The notes under the pieces were generated by a model. The model was not told where the DNA came from and did no database searches. It worked only from the letters and a program-made list of their open reading frames with translations. A program made the position numbers and the translations under genes. Below, in pieces: positions 39,686-49,313 of a DNA stretch of 64,000 bases. Source of the stretch: Nocardia sp. BSTN01 (lineage in GTDB: Bacteria > Actinomycetota > Actinomycetes > Mycobacteriales > Mycobacteriaceae); contig NZ_JADKYP010000036.1 in NCBI RefSeq assembly GCF_015354405.1, forward strand, positions 1-64,000, given 5' to 3'. Each line of letters begins with the position of its first letter. Position 1 is the first letter of the stretch.

Positions 39686-41145
39686 GAAAACGACCCCTGA
39701 CCAGGGTGGATATCGCACTGGTCAGGGGCCGTACTCGTACCGGAGTCTTCCGAATCGTAGAAAAGTCGTCGTAAAGTCGCGGACCGTCCTTTTTCGTCCG
39801 CATTCCCATCGAGCCGGGACCGCAGCCCGGCCAGCACCGCGTCGTTGATCACCGCGGCCGCCTCGTGATGGACCTTTCCGCGGCGCATGTACCGCCGTTG
39901 CGTCATGGCCGGGTCGGCATGTTGCAGCACGTCGGCGGTGACCCGCGCCGACATCTTCGCGTCGTCCAGCGTGAGGGCGATGAATTTCCGGAAGGTGTAC
40001 GGCGTGATGTCGTCGGGAAGCCCCAGCGCTTCCCGCACCCGCTGCCACTGATGGTTGACATTCACCGGGTCGCGTGCGGTCCACTCGAACGACGGAAAGA
40101 TGAGGTCTGTCTCATACTCGGCGGGCGGAGGATCGGTCTTCTTCCGTAGCTGTATGCGTTGCCAGCGGCGGTCCAAGATCTTGACCGCGAAGTCGGGCAG
40201 GGCGATTGTTCCCTGCGGATTCTTGCGATCTCCTTCCTTCACGACCCGCACGAGCCCTTTGCCCTTGACTCGCACGATCTTGCCGACGGTGCGGATGGTT
40301 CGTCTCTCCCGGTGGTAATCCGGCCAGGCGAGTCCGAGCACTTGGCTCGGACATTGCCCGACCGCCGCGGAGATGGCGATGAAGTCGGCGAGGTCTGCGC
40401 TCTCGCAATAGGCTGCCACCGTCGGGGGCGTATATGACCGTGCTGCTCGCGTGCGCTCGGCCTTGGAAAGGATCCGCGGGCACGGCACGGTCGACCAGTA
40501 GACCGAGGCGAGGATGAAGCACAGATCCTCGATCTCGATATCGCCGGCCCCGCCGACGCGGCCCTTCGGCTGGACGTCTTCCGGGATCTCCGCTTCGCGA
40601 ACCGGGTTCACTTCGAAGGCGTTCTTGCGCACCGCGAAGCGGAACATTCCCGACATCAGCGAACGTGCGTTGAGCATGGAACCGCGGCCGTGCTTCTCGG
40701 CCACTTTTTCCAGGTACGACTCGGCGGTGCTGGTTCTGAACTCTTCGGGCCCGATATGCCGGTAGCCGTAGTCGGCGATCAGATCGGCAGCCCACCGGTC
40801 GTATTGGCGCAACGTGCCGGGCGCGCGACCCTTCTTGACGAGATGAGCGCGATACGCGGCCCACAGCTCGGCGACTGTCGTGGCGCGTGTGATGTCGGTG
40901 CCGGAGTCGGGAACCAGCGAAGCGGCGGCGAAACGCGCAGCCTGCTCGGCGCGTGAACCGTCGCGGTCGGGCACTCGCCTACCTCTGCTGTCGAACCGTG
41001 GAGGCGAGACACGAGTAACCCTGCGACCCTTGCCGGACCGATCGCGAACCCAGACTTCAGCCCTCCACTGCCCGGGACGAAGCTCGGTCAGGGTGGCGCC
41101 GCCGGGGAATCCCACCGGCCGCGGCGGCCGTCCAGTTCTCGCCAT
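39686..41145 (-). CDS. Tyrosine integrase, divergent active site, no stop of its own
   Basis: An integrase of about 470 residues starting at ATG 41145 (MARTGRPPRPVGFPGG). The arm and core-binding domains are normal (TVAELWAAYRAHLVKKGRAPGTLRQYDRWAADL). The catalytic domain is changed: the first Arg position reads AVGQCPSQVLGL (Cys), the HxxR is TPYTFRKF (Tyr for His), while LQHADPAMTQRRYMR keeps His and Tyr. The frame has no stop before the hairpin and att-like sequence and stays open to 38302, antisense-overlapping nothing but sharing bases with the cas3 remnant in another frame. It may be inactive. Confidence 0.75.
39694..39728 (-). terminator. Hairpin downstream of integrase B
   Basis: CCCCTGACCAG-N13-CTGGTCAGGGG, perfect 11-base arms. 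On the minus strand it is followed by GTCGTTTTCTGC. It is probably the original integrase terminator, though the integrase frame now reads through it. Confidence 0.65.
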
Positions 41146-41430
41146 CTCACCTCCTCGTTGGGTGGAAAAATCAAGAAGCAAAAAATGTTTGGCCTCAACG
41201 GCGAGACAAGGCGACGGGCAAGGCCGATATTTGCGCAGTTGGCCGACTCATTCAGCATGCGCTGGAGAGTGTCAATTGCGGATTCGTACTCGATCGGACC
41301 CCGTCCGGTGCGCTGCATCCTTCACAAGGATCGGTTGGCGCTCAGCGCTTATGGATTGCCGAGTCACCGTCATCGCGTCGCCTGACACCAGCTACGTAGC
41401 GTCGGAATTCCGACAGTCATCGCCCATACG

Positions 41431-41670
41431 TCATTTCGGATGTATTTGTCGCAGTACTGAGCCATCTTCCCGCGCCTCCAGCGCGGCGTCCAGCGCGTCC
41501 AGATCCCATCGGAAATCTCGTCCGACCCGCTTCGGCTTCGGAAGCCACGGATACTTGTCCCTGTTTCGATTCCACCGTCGGAGAACCTCGGGATGGACTC
41601 GGATGTACTGTGCCGCATCCTTTGTGTCTGCCCAACGGCGCGGTCGCGATGTGGGCTCATTGCCTGACAA
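41431..41670 (-). CDS. Excisionase-like HTH protein
   Basis: A 79-residue protein: DTKDAAQYIRVHPEVLRRWNRN (helix-turn-helix), then PKPKRVGRDFRWDLDALDAALEAR, the usual excisionase/AlpA wing. It is 285 bp upstream of integrase B on the same strand and probably belongs with it; that gap contains no gene. Confidence 0.75.
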   Translation of the reverse strand: MSGNEPTSRPRRWADTKDAAQYIRVHPEVLRRWNRNRDKYPWLPKPKRVGRDFRWDLDALDAALEAREDGSVLRQIHPK

Positions 41671-42468
41671 TGCGGCTCACCCATGCTGGGCGCAGGTCCG
41701 GTTCGTATCTGCGTCGGCTAATCGGCCCTGTACCATTGTGTGTGGTGCGGCGACAGTCGCTTCAACTTCGAGCGTTCTCGAGGCAGCACATGACTGGGGC
41801 AACGCACGGCACGTCCACCTTTCCCGGTGCTTCCGTGCCGGCTGGGGAGTGAACCCAGACGGCGTCGGGCAGAAACCGGGGATCCCACACGGCCCCAGGC
41901 CCAGTCGAGTTCGATTCAGGACTAGACATGCGCAATTGATCGGAAGGGACAGTTTCCAGCTGAGACAGCTGTCTTTCGGTAGGACATGACACATCCTTCG
42001 ATTGCGATCGGTATGTGTTCGTCCCTCGCGGTTTGCCTCTATTGGAAGCCGAGTGCTCCCAGCTGTCAAGGCCCTTGACGTCTGAGGCTCCTTTTCGGCA
42101 TCGCGGCGATGACCACACAGATAGCCGCCAGCGCTGTCAGCGGCGCGTGTGTCGTGTCCCAGCGGCCATCGAGATCGGCTACCGGATTCTACTGTTGCAG
42201 TGAATGTTTGGCAGCGACCTGGGCGTACAAGAACATAATCAGCTCAGTCGGCAGCAACGGGTTCGATGGGGACTTCTTGCTCATTCGAGCGGGCTGTACA
42301 CAGACCGGCCACCTTCACGGCCATCGACTTCCCCCTTCCGGCTTGCCCAGGATAACGCCGCTCCATGGATACGCCGTACAGGGCCGCCGCAAGCTTCATG
42401 ATACTCCAGGTAACAGCCAATTATGAGAGCAGTAGCGTAAGCCAAGGTCCGATCATGGTGAACTCGCG
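41671..42468. other. About 800 bp without recognisable gene
   Basis: Short open frames on both strands have mixed codon usage and no recognisable motifs. Composition is less GC-biased than the core. It is probably decayed or junction DNA between the integrase block and the HxlR/SDR pair. Confidence 0.5.
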
Positions 42469-42927
42469 CTATTCGTCAGTGCAGGTGGTGTATTCGTAAC
42501 GAACCTCTCGCGCATGGATGTCGCGGCCGCAGCAGGTGCAGCGGATCACCTGCTCGAGCTCACCATCGTCGTCGGCGTGCAACAGCCGCAATGTGGGCCC
42601 CTCTGGACCCCACCGGTTGCCCCATTGCATGAGGGCGACCGTGATCCCGTAGAGGTCGCGGCCCTTTTCGGTGAGCCGATATTCGTCGCGGGGTGGCCGC
42701 TCGCTGTAGCGGCGGCGTTTCAGGATGCCGTTGTCCACTAGCTTCTTGAGGCGTTCGGTCAGGACGTTGCGCGCCACGCCCAGGTTGCGACGCATATCGG
42801 CGAACCTGCGGACGCCGAAGAAGATTTCTCGCAGGATCAGGAAGGTCCAGCGGTCCCCTACGTGCTCGACTGCGGCGGCAACTGGATCATGCTGGAGACG
42901 CCGGAGCTCGTCGTGGAGTTCGCTCAT
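42469..42927 (-). CDS. HxlR family winged-helix regulator
   Basis: A 152-residue regulator: DPVAAAVEHVGDRWTFLILREIFFGVRRFADMRRNLGVARNVLTERLKKL is the HxlR DNA-binding core (quoted as motif segments VGDRWTFLILREIF and ARNVLTERL). The C-terminus carries a CTCC cluster (RCTCCGRDIHAREV) that could bind zinc or sense thiol stress. It is divergent from the SDR gene with a dyad in the 85-bp gap. Confidence 0.9.
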   Translation of the reverse strand: MSELHDELRRLQHDPVAAAVEHVGDRWTFLILREIFFGVRRFADMRRNLGVARNVLTERLKKLVDNGILKRRRYSERPPRDEYRLTEKGRDLYGITVALMQWGNRWGPEGPTLRLLHADDDGELEQVIRCTCCGRDIHAREVRYEYTTCTDE

Positions 42928-42961
42928 TCGCCCAGATTACCGAGGTGGGTTGCGAAAGAAA

Positions 42962-42982
42962 ACCTACTCTGCCAGGGTAGGT
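42962..42982. promoter_or_regulatory. HxlR-type dyad between divergent genes
   Basis: ACCTAC-N9-GTAGGT, 30-50 bp upstream of the SDR start and 35-55 bp from the HxlR start. HxlR regulators typically bind such short dyads. Inference from symmetry and position. Confidence 0.6.
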
Positions 42983-43012
42983 CTCGAATCGAAACTAACT
43001 CGGGAGGCCGAC

Positions 43013-43861
43013 ATGCCCGCCAAATTCCGCGAACGGGTGCTCACCGCTGCCCTGCAACCCATCTCCTCACCCCGGAGACTCCGGCTGGGCCCGACGACAA
43101 CGCTCTCAGGAAAGCGAGTCGTGGTCACCGGAGCCTCATCCGGGATCGGACGTGCCACCGCGCTCCGGCTGGCCGACCTCGGCGCTGAGGTGGCGCTGGT
43201 CGCCCGGGGCCGAGACGCACTTGACGAGGTCCACGACGAGATCGCTCGTCACGACGGCCGCGTACGTGTTCTCCCCTGCGACCTCACCGATCGCGCGGCC
43301 GTGCAGGAACTGGCCGCCGAACTCCTCGATGAGTGGGGGCAGGTGGACATCCTGATCAACAACGCCGGTCGTTCGATCCGCCGGACCGTGCAGGAATCGT
43401 GCAAACGATTCCACGACTTCGAACGCATGATGGCCGTGAACTATTACGGGCCTGTGGCACTCACGCTGGAATTGCTGCCGAGCATGATCGAGCACGGTGC
43501 CGGCCACATAATCAATGTCGCGACCTGGGGTGTGCCGGCCGGTCGGATGCCGAAGTTCGCCGCCTACCATTCCTCCAAATCGGCGCTGACCGCCTTCGGG
43601 CACAGTCTCGGTGCCGAAGTCGCCGAGCACGGAATCCACGTGACAGCCGTACATTTTCCGCTGGTTCGCACGCCGATGATCGCGCCCACCGCCCACTATC
43701 GCGGAAAGCCCGCGCTCACCCCGGCGCAGGCGTCGGAATGGATGATCACCGCAATCGCCACCCGCGCACACCATCTACGCCCGCGCTATGTCCCGATGAT
43801 CGCAGCGGTCAGCGCCCTCTCCCCCGCCACCGCAGACTCGATCCTGCTGAGAATCAGCTGA
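43013..43861 (+). CDS. Short-chain dehydrogenase/reductase
   Basis: A 282-residue NAD(P)-dependent oxidoreductase starting at ATG 43013 behind GGGAGG. It has the cofactor motif TGASSGIGRATALRL, NNAG, and the catalytic Ser...YHSSK (YxxxK). The N-terminal 30 residues before the Rossmann fold are longer than usual. The substrate is unknown. It is divergent from, and probably controlled by, the HxlR regulator. Confidence 0.9.
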   Translation: MPAKFRERVLTAALQPISSPRRLRLGPTTTLSGKRVVVTGASSGIGRATALRLADLGAEVALVARGRDALDEVHDEIARHDGRVRVLPCDLTDRAAVQELAAELLDEWGQVDILINNAGRSIRRTVQESCKRFHDFERMMAVNYYGPVALTLELLPSMIEHGAGHIINVATWGVPAGRMPKFAAYHSSKSALTAFGHSLGAEVAEHGIHVTAVHFPLVRTPMIAPTAHYRGKPALTPAQASEWMITAIATRAHHLRPRYVPMIAAVSALSPATADSILLRIS

Positions 43862-44792
43862 AACCACACAGGAGCAGTAATAACCTCGCCGATCGACCTC
43901 ATCGCCGCCGTCCTCAAAATTACAGCTGACATCATCGCCCTCATCGGTCCCGAACAGCTCGGCGCTGCCCTGCTCTGTCCGAACTGGACCGCCCTCATCC
44001 ACGGAGCGGACCTCGCCGTCGCCCCCGTATAAGTCGATCCCCGGACCCGCGATCCCGGTGCATCGGTCCTCAATTCCGCAAGCACCGTCTCGAGTTCACC
44101 GACCGGGATGTGCAGTTCTTCACCCACGGCGGCGAGGGCGACGCAGGGGTCGACGGATCGTCCGACAAGTCAGCAGAACTCGCCGCCGTGCGGTTTGCAC
44201 TAAGCGCTGGTGAGCGGATATGCGGGCGCCGGAGGCACATCCCGCTTCGCAACCCGTCGCGCAGCCCTCAGCAGCCGCACAGCTCCTGCTGATGTCGAGA
44301 GGCGGTGGCACTACCGGACTTTCGCGCTTGATCGACATATTCGCGCCGCATTGTCGGCCCGAACCGGTCGGGAGCTCGTCGAAGACCTTCAGGCGGCCGG
44401 TCGCATTGAGCGCTCGAACATTGCAAATGGGAATTAAAACGCGCTCGCCACGTTCCGCCGGCGAACCCCGCGGTCGCCAGCACAGCTGGGCCAACTGGCG
44501 CAGGTAGTTGAAGGAGGAATCCAGCGTAGCTAGATGCCTGTGATCGCGCGGCAACCGCGTTTTGGCCTGAGATCGCGCCGCTGTGCCTTCCCATCCGATC
44601 TTGTCGCTTCGGGATCAGCGCGCCGATCTCCTCATTCGCGACCGCCGCTTGCTCACGATAGCCAGGATGTCATTTAGTAGCGCTGAGCCGACGGCACCTA
44701 TGCCGCAGTGAGATAGCGATCCGGAGTCCCTGTCGCCGATCCATTTGGCACAGATTTGACGGTGCCGGACGATGGTCGGTCAGCACAGAGAC
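43862..44792. other. About 930 bp without supported gene
   Basis: Just after the SDR stop, AGGAG is followed by a 50-codon frame (TSPIDLIAAVLKITADIIALIG..., ending AVAPV) whose first codon is ATA, so it may be a small gene that lost its start. The rest shows only short, inconsistent frames. Confidence 0.45.
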
Positions 44793-45299
44793 CTATTTGT
44801 CATAGCTGTTCCGTGGGCCAGGAGCGTGTCGCGCTGTGGCAGCCAAATCGTCGATTAGCTTCGCTTCGCACGCCTGCCATGCAGTTCGTGCGGCTTGAGC
44901 GACCGCGTTAGTTCTGTCGGACTCGTCGTGGTCCCTACCGTCTCTCGTAACGCGGCCCGGGATCGCCCTAATGGCAGCGATACCAATTTTCATCCAGGCT
45001 AACTGCGCGTGCTCGATCAGAGCCGCTCCTCGGCGAAGGTGGTCGGCCCTGGCATCACATTCTTTCGCTTCGTGGTAAATCGCATCGACATTTTGGCTTA
45101 CACGGCTTGCCGTGTCGCTGTCGGTCGAGAGGGCAGAGGGGCATGCTTCCGATTCGAGGGCTGAGGCCATCGCGCGTATCTCTTTTGCGGCGGCAGACCA
45201 GGAATTCGCGGCTCGAATCATCCCCGAGGGATTGCCGCTCGGGCGGGGTCCCAACATCGACTCGATACGTTCTTTCGGAAAGTCTTCCGACATTTTCAT
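44793..45299 (-). CDS. Hypothetical helical protein
   Basis: A 168-residue mostly helical protein with AGGAAAG before the ATG. The segment AANSWSAAAKEIRAMASALES followed by a second long helix (AKECDARADHLRRGAALIEHAQ) is reminiscent of WXG100/ESX-type helical hairpins, but no WxG motif is present. No partner genes are near. It looks genuinely coding although isolated in decayed DNA. Confidence 0.5.
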   Translation of the reverse strand: MKMSEDFPKERIESMLGPRPSGNPSGMIRAANSWSAAAKEIRAMASALESEACPSALSTDSDTASRVSQNVDAIYHEAKECDARADHLRRGAALIEHAQLAWMKIGIAAIRAIPGRVTRDGRDHDESDRTNAVAQAARTAWQACEAKLIDDLAATARHAPGPRNSYDK

Positions 45300-46302
45300 G
45301 CTTTCCTAGTGTTATGTGACGTTCCGCCTGCGATAATAAGCTGCGTGGCGCTGATTGTGTTATGCGATACACGCCTACCTATCATTGGCCAACAGTACCA
45401 ACTGAAGTAGCTTCACTAACTGTAGGAGGGACTGGGTCGGTGCGGCAGCCGTGGCGGTTTACGTTTAATTGCTTCTGACGTGGGGCATTGACGTCATGGG
45501 TCAGCGAGAAACGCTGAATGGCAGGACTGTGCGCCGATTATTAATATCTGATTGTTACGTACTATCCTGATTTCTAGTTCGCATAGAGCATTCCTTTCCG
45601 ATCGGACCCGTTGTGCACTCCGCATATTGGAACTTACACACTCCTCTATCAGTGGTCATGTCGTTGGCCCCCCGGCAATCAAAGCTCCGTACTCGATTGT
45701 TGCCCAGGCTGAGGTACAGGATTATCGTGAAGCGGACGGTGCAGCAGGTGAGCTGTTCGCCATTTTTTGGTGACCGCGAAGGTTGACGCACCTGCCGTGG
45801 TGGTGACGGCGGCGAAGGCAGAAACTGACCACGCCCAGGTCCGACCGACGCTGAGGTGTGTTCTCTTGCCCTGGAACACCGCTGCGAATGCGCTTGTTCC
45901 CAATCCGTCTTGTCCTGCACGAAGGCCTTGTAGTGACCTTACTAGAAACAGTCTGGCCCAGACTGGGCGCCGAATTTACGCTGTAGGATCGAGCCGCCGC
46001 AACGCGAGAATACCGCTGGGCCCGGGCGCTTATCTGTCCTTCACCACACCCCGCGCGCCCTCATCGACTACCAGCGCCGACGAACCCGAGAACGGCAGCC
46101 ACGGCAACATTCGCATCACACACCAGGCCACCACGCTATCGGCCGAAAGTGAGCCAGAGCCGTTGAATTGACATTCCCCGGAAATTGAAGTGGGCAGGGC
46201 TTTCAGTGTGGTGGACGGAGCCCGGTGTCAGACGCTGTCAGCGGACGGTCGATGTCGCCGGCGTTTCGGAGTAGGTTGCCGTGGTACCGCGCCCGATCGT
46301 CC
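45300..46302. other. About 1 kb without recognisable gene, AT-richer
   Basis: The stretch around 45350-45620 is noticeably AT-richer than the core (runs such as TTATTAATATCTGATTG). Only short frames without family features are found. It is probably non-coding, decayed island DNA. Confidence 0.5.
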
Positions 46303-46625
46303 TTAGCTGGCTATGTTGTATGCCTCGCCGATGTCGGCTTGGATTCGGCCACGCTGGAAATGTTGTAGCCATTGTTCTTTGCCCATTCGCGAATTGCGTC
46401 GGTCTGCTGCCTGTCGGCCATCGTGCGTGCAGCCGTCTCGCCCTTGCTCGCGGGGCGCGCACCTTGCGAGCAGGTTTTGGGCACTGCGCGAAGGTGCCCG
46501 GAGCTGTGGCCGCATTCTTGTTCGACAAGTTGAACTGGTCTTCGACGCCGTCGATACCGAACGACACCGTCTCCTTGGTTTTGGATTTGTTGTATAAGTC
46601 GTACCTTGAGCTGCGCAGTGTTCAT
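46303..46625 (-). pseudogene. lsr2: Frameshifted lsr2-like nucleoid protein gene
   Basis: Pieces of Lsr2 appear in order on the minus strand but in different frames: QLKVRLIQQIQ (start), then ETVSFGIDGVEDQFNLSNKNA (the dimerisation-domain strand), then DRQQTDAIREWAKNNGYNIS and finally RGRIQADIGEAYNIAS before a TAA (the AT-hook-like DNA-binding domain). At least three frameshifts separate them, so the gene is dead unless the sequence is in error. Lsr2 is the xenogeneic silencer of actinobacteria; extra copies travel on mobile DNA. Confidence 0.75.
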
Positions 46626-46898
46626 CGCTGGACCGCGAGTGGAGACGCTGCTCGGCGCATCTCACACGCAAAAGGTCGCTGGTTCGAAACCGGCTGGGAC
46701 CACGTTGTTTATGTCGATCATCGTGGGCTTCCCTCGGCACCATCGGTTTTCGCGCGATAGTCGTGCAATAGCTTTACGGTCTCGTCGCGTTGTCACTCGT
46801 GTGGCGATCCGAGCCGGCGCCCCGATGGCGTGGGCTGATCGATTCGGTCCGTCATGCTTGTCCGAGATCGACCACGCGAGCAGTGCTTTGATCGCTAG

Positions 46899-47921
46899 TC
46901 AGTCTGATAGTTGGGTGGGTAGGTCGAATTTCGGGAAGAGAGCCGGGTCGAGGTAGATGTCGATTGCGGCGATTTGGGTGTCGCGGAAGGTGAGCAGCTG
47001 GATCCCGAACGCCTTATAGGGCTGGCCCGGTGCTGTGGCGTGATATACGGCGAGTGCAGGACTTCCGTTGGCGTTGACGAGGGCTGTGCGGGCGCGCACG
47101 CACGGGTTGGGTGTTCGGCGGAACCACTGGTCGATCTGAGCGCGACCGGAAAGCCACAGCGGGTACGGCGGCATGGACAAGGTCGCATCTTCGGTGAGCA
47201 GGCTAGTCAGGGTGTCGAGGTCGGTGCGTTCGAATGCGTCGACGTAACGAGCGAGCAAACGCCGTTGTTCGTCTGTCAGCAGGTACGGGTCGCCGTCGGC
47301 ATAGGTGAGTCCAGCGAGGCGTTGGCGGGCGCGGCGGAGCATTCCGTTGGTCGAGGCGACGGTGAGCCCCAACAATGCGGCGGCCTCGTCGGCGGGCCAG
47401 CGCAGCACATCGCACAGGATCAATGCGGCGCGTTGGCGGGGAAGCAGATGTTGCAGAGCGACGACGAACGCGAGGCGTACCGAGTCTCGGAGCACGACGG
47501 TTTCGGCAGGATCGCCTTTGGTAGGAAACAACCATGTATCTGGTGCGGGTTGGACCCACGTGTCGTCGGATAAACGATCGCCTAGCGCCGAACTAGCAGT
47601 GCCGGACTCAACGCTATCGAGGGGATGTTCTCGTGCGCGCCCACGTCTGCGAAGCATGTCCAGGCACACGTTGGTGGCGATGCGGTACATCCAGGCGCGG
47701 CGGGAGGACCGACCCGCGAACTGGTCGAGTCCACGCCAGGCGCGCAACATCGTCTCTTGGACGGCGTCGTCGGCATCGAATGGCGAGCCCAGCATCCGAT
47801 AGCAGTAGCCCAGCAGCTCCTGCCTGTACCGGGCGTGAAGTTCCTCCCAGTGCGCAGGCTCCGTAGGCTCCGTCGAAACAGGTTCGACTGGTATGTCGGC
47901 CGTCTCTGTCTGTGTCTGCAT
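46899..47921 (-). CDS. ECF sigma factor with SnoaL-like C-terminal domain (1)
   Basis: A 340-residue sigma factor. Region 2 is RYRQELLGYCYRMLGSPFDADDAVQETMLRAWRG, region 4 RQRAALILCDVLRWPADEAAALLGLTVASTNGMLRRARQRL (core pieces), then a C-terminal NTF2/SnoaL-like domain (ERTDLDTLTSLLTEDATLSMPPYPLWLSGR). This is the SigG/SigJ-like ECF layout, in which the fused domain regulates activity instead of a separate anti-sigma factor. No anti-sigma gene is adjacent. It is divergent from an NmrA-type reductase, 120 bp away, its likely target. Confidence 0.9.
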   Translation of the reverse strand: MQTQTETADIPVEPVSTEPTEPAHWEELHARYRQELLGYCYRMLGSPFDADDAVQETMLRAWRGLDQFAGRSSRRAWMYRIATNVCLDMLRRRGRAREHPLDSVESGTASSALGDRLSDDTWVQPAPDTWLFPTKGDPAETVVLRDSVRLAFVVALQHLLPRQRAALILCDVLRWPADEAAALLGLTVASTNGMLRRARQRLAGLTYADGDPYLLTDEQRRLLARYVDAFERTDLDTLTSLLTEDATLSMPPYPLWLSGRAQIDQWFRRTPNPCVRARTALVNANGSPALAVYHATAPGQPYKAFGIQLLTFRDTQIAAIDIYLDPALFPKFDLPTQLSD

Positions 47922-48041
47922 GCCGCAGCCAACATGGCAGCTTCAGTTCGCATTCCCGGCGCGGTTAATCGTATGAGTCACGGTCGTCTTCATTGCGAGT
48001 GCCTTGAAACAGGCACTCCAAACCACGACAAGGAGAAATTC

Positions 48042-48947
48042 ATGTTCTTGATCACGGGTGCTACCGGGTTGACCGGCTCGGCAGTAGTCCGACGGTTTGC
48101 GCAGCAGGGCGAACCGGTGCGGGCTCTGGTACGCGAACCCAAGAAGCAGCAGTTCGCCGGTGTGGCCGGCGTCGACACCGTGGTCGGTGATCTGCTCGAG
48201 CCGGCAACCTTGGAACCCGCGCTGGCCGGAATCGACACCGTTGTACTGATATCCGGCGCCGACGACACGCTGATCGAGGCTCAGTGCAACCTGATCGATG
48301 CGGCTGAGGAGGCAGGGGTCGGCCACATTGTGAAGGTGTCGGGTCTCGGTTGCGACCACGACTCCCCGTTCCGGTTCGGCCGTTACCATGCCCAGATCGA
48401 AGACTACTTGCGGGCTAGTAGTGTGGCATGGACCATCTTGCGGCCTAGCCAGTTCATGCAGGTCTATTACCGCGAGGTGCCGACTTTGCTGGAGGATGGC
48501 AGCTTCGCCGTTGCCATGGGTGATGCCCGTCTTGCCCCGATCGATGTCGAGGACATCGCTGCGGTCGCCTACGCCGTAGCGCAAAGCGAAGAGCACCACG
48601 GCAAAAGTTTTGCGATGACCGGACCCGATGCGCTCAGGATGAGCGAGGTTTGCGATATCTTGTCGCCGGCCGTCGGCAAGCCGCTTCACTATCTTGACAT
48701 AGATCCGCGAATCAAACGGCAGCAGTTGATCGACAATGGAATTCCGCCGCGGCTCGCTGATGACATGGACGACTTGTTCCGGTTGCGTCGCGAGGGCGGG
48801 CCAGAATCAGAGGTTCATCTGGAGGTATTTGACCTCCTCCAGATCCGGCCCACGTCGTTCGCCGAATTCGTCCAGCGAAGCGTCGACATCTTCCGCGGCA
48901 CGACCACACCTGCCCAGTTGTGGGCTTCGGGCTGGCAACGGGTTTGA
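48042..48947 (+). CDS. NmrA-like NAD(P)-binding protein (1)
   Basis: A 301-residue Rossmann-fold protein starting at ATG 48042 behind AAGGAG. It has the cofactor motif LITGATGLTGSAVVRRF, VRALVREPKK, and the family segment AWTILRPSQFMQVY. Such proteins act as reductases, epimerases or redox sensors. Divergent from ECF sigma (1); SnoaL-type ECF factors are known to be linked with NAD-dependent epimerase/oxidoreductase genes. Confidence 0.9.
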   Translation: MFLITGATGLTGSAVVRRFAQQGEPVRALVREPKKQQFAGVAGVDTVVGDLLEPATLEPALAGIDTVVLISGADDTLIEAQCNLIDAAEEAGVGHIVKVSGLGCDHDSPFRFGRYHAQIEDYLRASSVAWTILRPSQFMQVYYREVPTLLEDGSFAVAMGDARLAPIDVEDIAAVAYAVAQSEEHHGKSFAMTGPDALRMSEVCDILSPAVGKPLHYLDIDPRIKRQQLIDNGIPPRLADDMDDLFRLRREGGPESEVHLEVFDLLQIRPTSFAEFVQRSVDIFRGTTTPAQLWASGWQRV

Positions 48948-49238
48948 GCCCGACGGTGTCAGCTCCGGCAACTCATGCTGTCGGCTGAGCGCGATGCGCT
49001 GCTCAGTCTGGATTCGACATCTTGTTGGTCGGCGGGATCATCGTTTCACATAATCGGCTCAGAGAAACTGAACACCTCTGCGGAACGCCGCCGAGTAGGG
49101 GCCGATGGGCGCGAAAGCGGGTATGCGTCAAGGGATCCCAGCCGCACGGCCTCCACGATCCTGCGCGACAGCGGCCTCGGCCACAAGTTCTGTTGCGGTC
49201 TGCGTGACATAAGGGCTGGACTCGCACGGGGCAACAGG

Positions 49239-49269
49239 GGGTGGGATGGACCTCAAATCCATCCCACCC
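49239..49269. terminator. Hairpin terminator at the end of the IPT-IDI-LOG operon
   Basis: GGGTGGGATGGA-N7-TCCATCCCACCC, perfect 12-base arms. It lies 45 bp after the LOG stop (minus strand) and 292 bp after the NmrA gene on the plus strand. The rest of the 48948-49313 gap has no recognisable gene. Confidence 0.8.
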
Positions 49270-49313
49270 TCGCCGGGGAATCGGGGACAGCCCGGAATGC
49301 AGGCTTGGCCTGG

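Larger units (their letters stand above)
35664..41670. mobile_element. Composite integrative element region downstream of tRNA-Val
   Basis: Two tyrosine integrase genes (35766-37142 and 39686-41145) and two excisionase-like HTH genes (37909-38157 and 41431-41670) stand in 6 kb directly after a tRNA-Val gene, with a truncated cas3 between them. I infer at least two independent insertions. Short direct repeats (GAAGTGGCC twice around 35730-35750) between the tRNA and the first integrase resemble recombinase arm sites. The far boundaries were not identified; accessory DNA continues to the window end. Confidence 0.65.

Noticed and set aside
38302-41145. A single 947-residue protein running from integrase B through the cas3 region
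   Set aside because: The cas3 region has family motifs only in another frame, and the integrase part ends at its hairpin and att-like core. I treat the open frame as a chance read-through.
43882-44032. 50-codon frame behind AGGAG after the SDR gene
   Set aside because: The first codon is ATA and no alternative start exists, so I list it only as a possible broken small gene in the gap entry.
45679-45903. Minus-strand 74-codon frame
   Set aside because: No ribosome site, no similarity, lies in AT-richer decayed sequence.
35664-46302. CRISPR array to go with the cas3 remnant
   Set aside because: I looked for regularly spaced repeats and saw none in the window; other cas genes are also absent.
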